A stretch of DNA of 64,000 nt from DATBGZ01 sp036557785 (GTDB lineage Bacteria; Actinomycetota; Actinomycetes; Mycobacteriales; Micromonosporaceae): assembly GCA_036557785.1 (NCBI GenBank), contig DATBGZ010000016.1, forward strand, positions 1 to 64,000. Reading direction: 5' to 3'. The translations under genes were made by a program, and so were the position numbers. This document shows positions 60,613 to 64,000 of this stretch, in pieces; positions within the stretch are counted from its first letter, which is position 1; each line of letters opens with the position of its first letter. The notes beneath the pieces are model-generated. The model was given only the letters and a program-made list of their open reading frames with translations, searched no databases and was not told the DNA's origin.

Positions 60613-61361
60613 GCGGCGTAGCCCTTGGTGGCGATCCAGTCCGCCATGACGGCGACAGGAACCTGGTACTCGTTGCTACCGATCCGGTCCGCGGGGTCGG
60701 TGACCGTGACCAACCCGCCCGAGTCGGTGTACCCGGTGATCGATACGTAGTGCCCGCCGTTGTACGAGTGCATCGCCCCGGCCGTGTCGAAGATCGTGCC
60801 CTTGATGTTCGCCACCACGACATCGCCCGCGCTGATCGTCGAGACAACGTCGCTACGCAACTTCTTGACCTGGGCCGTCGTCGCCGATCGCTCCGGGATC
60901 TGCACCGACGCGTAGCGCCCGTCGCCGTAGTAGCCGTTGAGCACCCGGGTGACATCGAGGATCGAGTTGGTGCCGTGGCGCGTCGTGCCCAGGCCATAGG
61001 CGATCGTGTCGAAGGTCGGCAGGATGCCGTGCGCCGAGAGCGCGATGCGCGTCGCCGCCGGCCCGCAGTACCAGCCGTTGGGCTGAAGCGCGCCGACATA
61101 GTTGGCGACCCGCCCGGTCGGGGCGACGGCGGCCACGACAGCCGCCACGGGTACAGCCTGGTCCGCCGACCCTACGGCCGCCCCGAGGTCGGCCGGCGTG
61201 AGCGGGTCGGCTGGCGCACTCACCGGGCCTGGCGCCGCGGGTCCCGCGGCCAGCGCCGGACCGGCGATCGCGGTGAGGCCGAGCGTCGCGCCGAGCGCGG
61301 CGACGCCGACGGCGACGCGACGACGGTTCGCACTGATCGTGGGCAGCCAGGCGTACCTCAC
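60609..61361 (-). CDS. Secreted C39-like cysteine peptidase
   Basis: 250 residues, GTG start with AAGGAG. A Sec signal peptide ends near residue 38 (PALAAG). The C39-type triad is Cys99 in GWYCGPAA, His204 in GGHYVSITG and Asp222 in VTDPADR. Extracellular stand-alone C39 domains have unknown substrates. It is unlike the soluble C39-like gene at 29732 in having a signal peptide and an extra 70-residue spacer. Confidence 0.85.
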   Translation of the reverse strand: MRYAWLPTISANRRRVAVGVAALGATLGLTAIAGPALAAGPAAPGPVSAPADPLTPADLGAAVGSADQAVPVAAVVAAVAPTGRVANYVGALQPNGWYCGPAATRIALSAHGILPTFDTIAYGLGTTRHGTNSILDVTRVLNGYYGDGRYASVQIPERSATTAQVKKLRSDVVSTISAGDVVVANIKGTIFDTAGAMHSYNGGHYVSITGYTDSGGLVTVTDPADRIGSNEYQVPVAVMADWIATKGYAA

Positions 61362-61553
61362 GGCGGCTCCTTACCGGTTGGGGACGAGAAGGAGTCGCTA
61401 TCGTAAAGCACTATTCGGACTATTCAGGAAGTGTCGGTTTTCACATAATGCGCGAGCTGAATGCGCTTTGCGAAGCTCCGAATACGGAATGTAGTCGCGC
61501 GATTCCGAATTCCCGGCTCCGTATCCAGGCGACTACGGTGCGTGTCGGCAGAG
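61362..61553. other. AT-richer intergenic region upstream of the C39-like peptidase
   Basis: 192 nt, clearly lower in GC than its neighbours. On the minus strand it contains a TACGAT -10 element about 50 nt before the peptidase start and the repeat GAATAGTCC-GAATAGTGC. GTAGTCGC (61491-61498) and GCGACTAC (61529-61536) form an 8-bp inverted repeat after phoU and could be its terminator. No ORF. Confidence 0.4.
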
Positions 61554-62198
61554 TCAGACGAGCTGCTCGCCCGTGACGAAGAAGTACATGTGGTGGCCAG
61601 CGTTGACAGCGTGGTCGGCGTAGCGCTCGTAGAAGCGGCCGAGCAGCGCGCCGTCGACGGCCGCCTCGACACCGTGGCGCCACGCCGCCCCGAGGAGCAC
61701 GACGAACAGGCCCTTGTGCAGCTCGTCCATCGCGTCGTCCTCGATCTCCAACTCGGCGGCGCGGGGAGCGTCGGGCCGGGCCAGAACCTTGCTGATCTTC
61801 GCCGCGATGCGGTCCGCGACGGCAGCCATATCGCGGAAGATGGCGACCAACTCGTCGGGCACGGCGCGAACCGGATGGCGACGCAGCGCGGTCTTCGCCA
61901 CATGCTTGGCGAGGTCGCCCATGCGCTCGATGTCCCAGGCCGTATGCAGCGCGGTCACCACGAGCCGAAGGTCGGAGGCGACCGGGGCCTGCAGGGCCAG
62001 CAGCCCGTACACCTTGTCCTCGACCCGCCGGTGCAGGTCGTTGACGACCGTGTCGCCGGCGACGACACCCTCCGCGACACCGGCATCGGCATCGAGCAGG
62101 GCCTTGGTGGCGCGCCTCATCGCGTCGCGCACCTCGTCGGCCATGGCCACGAGCAGATCTCTGACCTCGGCCAACTCGGCCTGAAACTCCTCGCGCAT
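61554..62198 (-). CDS. phoU: Phosphate-specific transport system regulator PhoU
   Basis: 214 residues from ATG at 62198 with GGAGGAG upstream. Two repeats of a three-helix bundle (about 1-105 and 110-210), with the metal-binding-type segments ERMGDLAKH and ERYADHA, the E/D...D pattern of the family. PhoU represses the pho regulon when phosphate is ample. Divergent from senX3-regX3 across a PHO-box-like repeat. Confidence 0.95.
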   Translation of the reverse strand: MREEFQAELAEVRDLLVAMADEVRDAMRRATKALLDADAGVAEGVVAGDTVVNDLHRRVEDKVYGLLALQAPVASDLRLVVTALHTAWDIERMGDLAKHVAKTALRRHPVRAVPDELVAIFRDMAAVADRIAAKISKVLARPDAPRAAELEIEDDAMDELHKGLFVVLLGAAWRHGVEAAVDGALLGRFYERYADHAVNAGHHMYFFVTGEQLV

Positions 62199-62267
62199 CG
62201 CTTCTCCTCCGCCTGTCCCGGGCACGTTCGACCGACCGTAGGTGGCGGCCGCTCGGCCACGGTGGAG

Positions 62268-62300
62268 CAGGGGTGAACGCCGAGCGCCGGATGGGTGAAC
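62268..62300 (-). promoter_or_regulatory. PHO-box-like direct repeat between phoU and senX3
   Basis: Three 11-nt units on the minus strand: GTTCACCCATC, CGGCGCTCGGC, GTTCACCCCTG. The first and third match the GTTCACC core of PhoP/RegX3 sites, the middle one is degenerate. The exact 22-nt phase is as expected for direct-repeat-binding OmpR-type regulators. Confidence 0.7.
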
Positions 62301-62407
62301 TTTCCCCCACAAGATCCGGGTCTGCCTGCCGTGATCGGGTGGCACGCTTATTGTGCCGCCTACCATCGGCGGCGGTAGCGGTCAGGCGCCGGCGTGGGGA
62401 GGTGGCG

Positions 62408-63574
62408 ATGGTCTGGAGTCGTAGGTCGGAACGAGTGCCGGCCGGCCGGCTCGCCACCGACGCGCTGGACTCGCTGCGGGTGGGAGTGCTGATCCTCGAC
62501 GCCACCGACACGCCGGTGCTGATGAATCCCGCCGCGGCTGGCCTCGGCCTGCTGCGCAAGGGCGAGGGCCCGCAGCAGGTCCACCCGGCCCTGCGGACGC
62601 TCGCGGGCCAGGTCCGCCGCAGCGGCACCCGGCGCGAGGTCGAGCTCGACCTGCCCCGCACGACCGGACGTACGGGTGGTCGTACGGTCGCCGGCGAACC
62701 CTGGGGCGTACGGGTACGGGTGACGGCGCTCACGGGCGAGGAGTACCTGCCGGGCCATGTGGCGATCGAGGCGACCGACGTCACCGAGGTGCACCGCGTC
62801 GCCCGGGTGCGGCGCGACTTCGTGGCGAACGTCAGCCACGAACTCAAGACCCCCGTGGGGGCGCTCGCGCTGCTCGCCGAGACCCTGATCGAGGCGCTGG
62901 ACGACCCCGAGGCGACGCGGCGCTTCGCCGAGCGCATCCACCACGAGACACAGCGGCTGGCGCGCCTGGTCAAGGAGCTGCTGGAGCTGTCGCGGCTGCA
63001 GGGCGCGGAACCGCTGCCGAGCCCGGTTCCCGCCGCCGTCGACCGGATCGTGGCCGAGGCCGTGGACCGTACTCGGACCGGCGCGGCGGCCAAGGACATC
63101 GAGATCAGTCACACCGGAGCGCGCCGCCTGCGGGTCTACGGCAACGAGGGACAGCTCGTGACCGCGGTGGCGAACCTGATCGAGAACGCGATCGCCTACA
63201 GCCCCGAAGGGACGCTGGTCTCGATCGAGGCGAGCCGCGTCGATGACCAGGTGTGCATCGCGGTCGCCGACCAGGGCATCGGCATAGCCCCGAAGGATCT
63301 CGACCGTATCTTCGAGCGCTTCTACCGCGCCGACCAGGCGAGGTCCCGCGACACGGGCGGCACCGGGTTGGGCCTGGCGATCGTCCGGCACATCGCGGTG
63401 AATCACGGCGGTCGGGTGGAGGTGACCTCCGAGGTGGGCGTCGGCTCGACCTTCACCCTGCGGCTGCCGGCACGACCCCCGGAGGCCGCTCTGCCGCTAC
63501 CACCGGGTATTGAGATCGACGCCGAAGGCTCCGACGTCGTCACGTCAGGTACGAAGCAAGGGGGTAATCCGTGA
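62408..63574 (+). CDS. senX3: SenX3-like phosphate-regulon sensor kinase without membrane helices
   Basis: 388 residues from ATG at 62408 (GGGGAGG site). A PAS-like domain (about 18-125), HisKA with His144 in VANVSHELKTP, and HATPase_c with NAIAYSPEG, ADQGIGI, GGTGLGLAI. Downstream is regX3 with a 4-nt overlap (GTGA). Mycobacterial SenX3 has two N-terminal membrane helices; here the protein begins MVWSRRSERV and has none, and the upstream in-frame codons add none. Confidence 0.92.
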   Translation: MVWSRRSERVPAGRLATDALDSLRVGVLILDATDTPVLMNPAAAGLGLLRKGEGPQQVHPALRTLAGQVRRSGTRREVELDLPRTTGRTGGRTVAGEPWGVRVRVTALTGEEYLPGHVAIEATDVTEVHRVARVRRDFVANVSHELKTPVGALALLAETLIEALDDPEATRRFAERIHHETQRLARLVKELLELSRLQGAEPLPSPVPAAVDRIVAEAVDRTRTGAAAKDIEISHTGARRLRVYGNEGQLVTAVANLIENAIAYSPEGTLVSIEASRVDDQVCIAVADQGIGIAPKDLDRIFERFYRADQARSRDTGGTGLGLAIVRHIAVNHGGRVEVTSEVGVGSTFTLRLPARPPEAALPLPPGIEIDAEGSDVVTSGTKQGGNP

Positions 63575-64000
63575 CACGGGTGCTGGTCGTGGAGGACGAG
63601 GAGTCCTTCTCCGACGCGCTCTCCTACATGCTGCGGCGGGAGGGCTTCGAGGTCGCCGTCGCGACGACCGGGGGCCATGCGCTGACCGAGTTCGACCGCA
63701 ACGGCGCGGACATCGTGCTGCTCGATCTCATGCTGCCGGAGATGTCGGGCACCGAGGTATGCCGGCGCTTGCGCCAGACCTCGGCGGTCCCGATCATCAT
63801 GGTCACTGCCCGCGACAGCGAGATCGACAAAGTGGTCGGCCTCGAAATTGGCGCGGATGACTACGTGACCAAGCCGTACTCGCCGCGCGAGCTCGTGGCG
63901 AGGGTGCGCGCGGTGCTGCGCCGCAACGCCGAGGGGGAGCAGACCAGCGCCCAGCCACTCGCGGCGGGCCCCGTCCGGATGGATGTCGAGCGGCATGTCG
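63571..64000 (+). CDS. regX3: Response regulator RegX3, partial (3' end outside window)
   Basis: First 143 residues. OmpR-type receiver domain with acidic residues 8-10 (VEDEES), phospho-acceptor Asp52 (LLDLMLP), Thr78 and Lys100 (YVTKPYS); the linker and the start of the DNA-binding domain (GPVRMDVERHV) follow. Strongly similar to RegX3, which controls phosphate uptake with SenX3. GTG start overlapping the kinase stop. Confidence 0.95.
   Translation, partial: MTRVLVVEDEESFSDALSYMLRREGFEVAVATTGGHALTEFDRNGADIVLLDLMLPEMSGTEVCRRLRQTSAVPIIMVTARDSEIDKVVGLEIGADDYVTKPYSPRELVARVRAVLRRNAEGEQTSAQPLAAGPVRMDVERHV

Noticed and set aside
61362..61553. c-di-AMP (ydaO) riboswitch before the secreted peptidase
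   Set aside because: Such riboswitches precede wall hydrolases in actinobacteria, but I cannot find the conserved core; only an AT-rich promoter region is visible.

Overview
The window is core chromosome of a high-GC actinobacterium, most likely a member of the Micromonosporaceae. The signs are strong G+C bias in third codon positions, hidden shadow ORFs opposite nearly every gene, and classic actinobacterial neighbourhoods. These include rpmG/MaoC pair/tRNA-Trp/secE/nusG/rplK/rplA, rplJL/rpoBC, rex-hemACD-hemB, a bldN-rsbN sigma/anti-sigma pair and phoU/senX3-regX3. No phage, insertion sequence, plasmid gene or CRISPR array is visible. The family assignment is inference.

Region 1 (1-18.4 kb) is the transcription/translation block, mostly on the minus strand. 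It holds fusA (cut by the window edge), rpsG, rpsL with a clear promoter, two small membrane proteins, rpoC, rpoB, rplL, rplJ with a long leader, rplA, rplK, nusG, secE, tRNA-Trp, a MaoC dehydratase pair, rpmG, tRNA-Met and tRNA-Thr. One plus-strand PIG-V-type mannosyltransferase interrupts the ribosomal protein genes.

Region 2 (18.4-37 kb) is mixed housekeeping and signalling: a membrane GAF-GGDEF-EAL protein, a lipoprotein, tRNA-Tyr, yajQ, a GNAT, htpX, an LCP cell-wall ligase, the two-subunit 2-oxoacid:ferredoxin oxidoreductase korAB, two small soluble papain-fold proteins, an MFS exporter divergent from an ArsR-like regulator with a palindrome between them, a cyclase-STAND-TPR regulator, a tandem GNAT and an unrecognised conserved gene.

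Region 3 (37-43.3 kb) is the redox-controlled heme operon rex-hemA-hemC-cobA/hemD-hemB. Its start codons overlap the preceding stops. A Rex operator covers the -35 element and spacer of the promoter. A perfect 17-bp inverted repeat lies between hemD and hemB.

Region 4 (43.4-54.5 kb) holds a NarL-type two-component pair, a HAD phosphatase, a glutaredoxin-like/acyl-CoA-ligase pair, a bldN-like ECF sigma factor with a long low-complexity pro-region and an overlapping upstream mini-ORF, its rsbN-like membrane anti-sigma factor, a HAD-IB phosphatase, an acyltransferase/SDR pair, the 33-residue ribosomal protein bS22 and an excisionase-type HTH protein.

Region 5 (54.6-64 kb) holds a membrane-anchored metallopeptidase, proline dehydrogenase, a CGNR zinc-finger regulator, a TIM-barrel protein, a Ppx/GppA phosphatase, a Cys-rich protein, a secreted C39-like peptidase, and phoU divergent from senX3-regX3 with a PHO-box-like repeat between them. 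Many monocistronic genes lack a Shine-Dalgarno sequence and have a TANNNT -10 element 6-8 nt before the start codon, which suggests widespread leaderless transcription.
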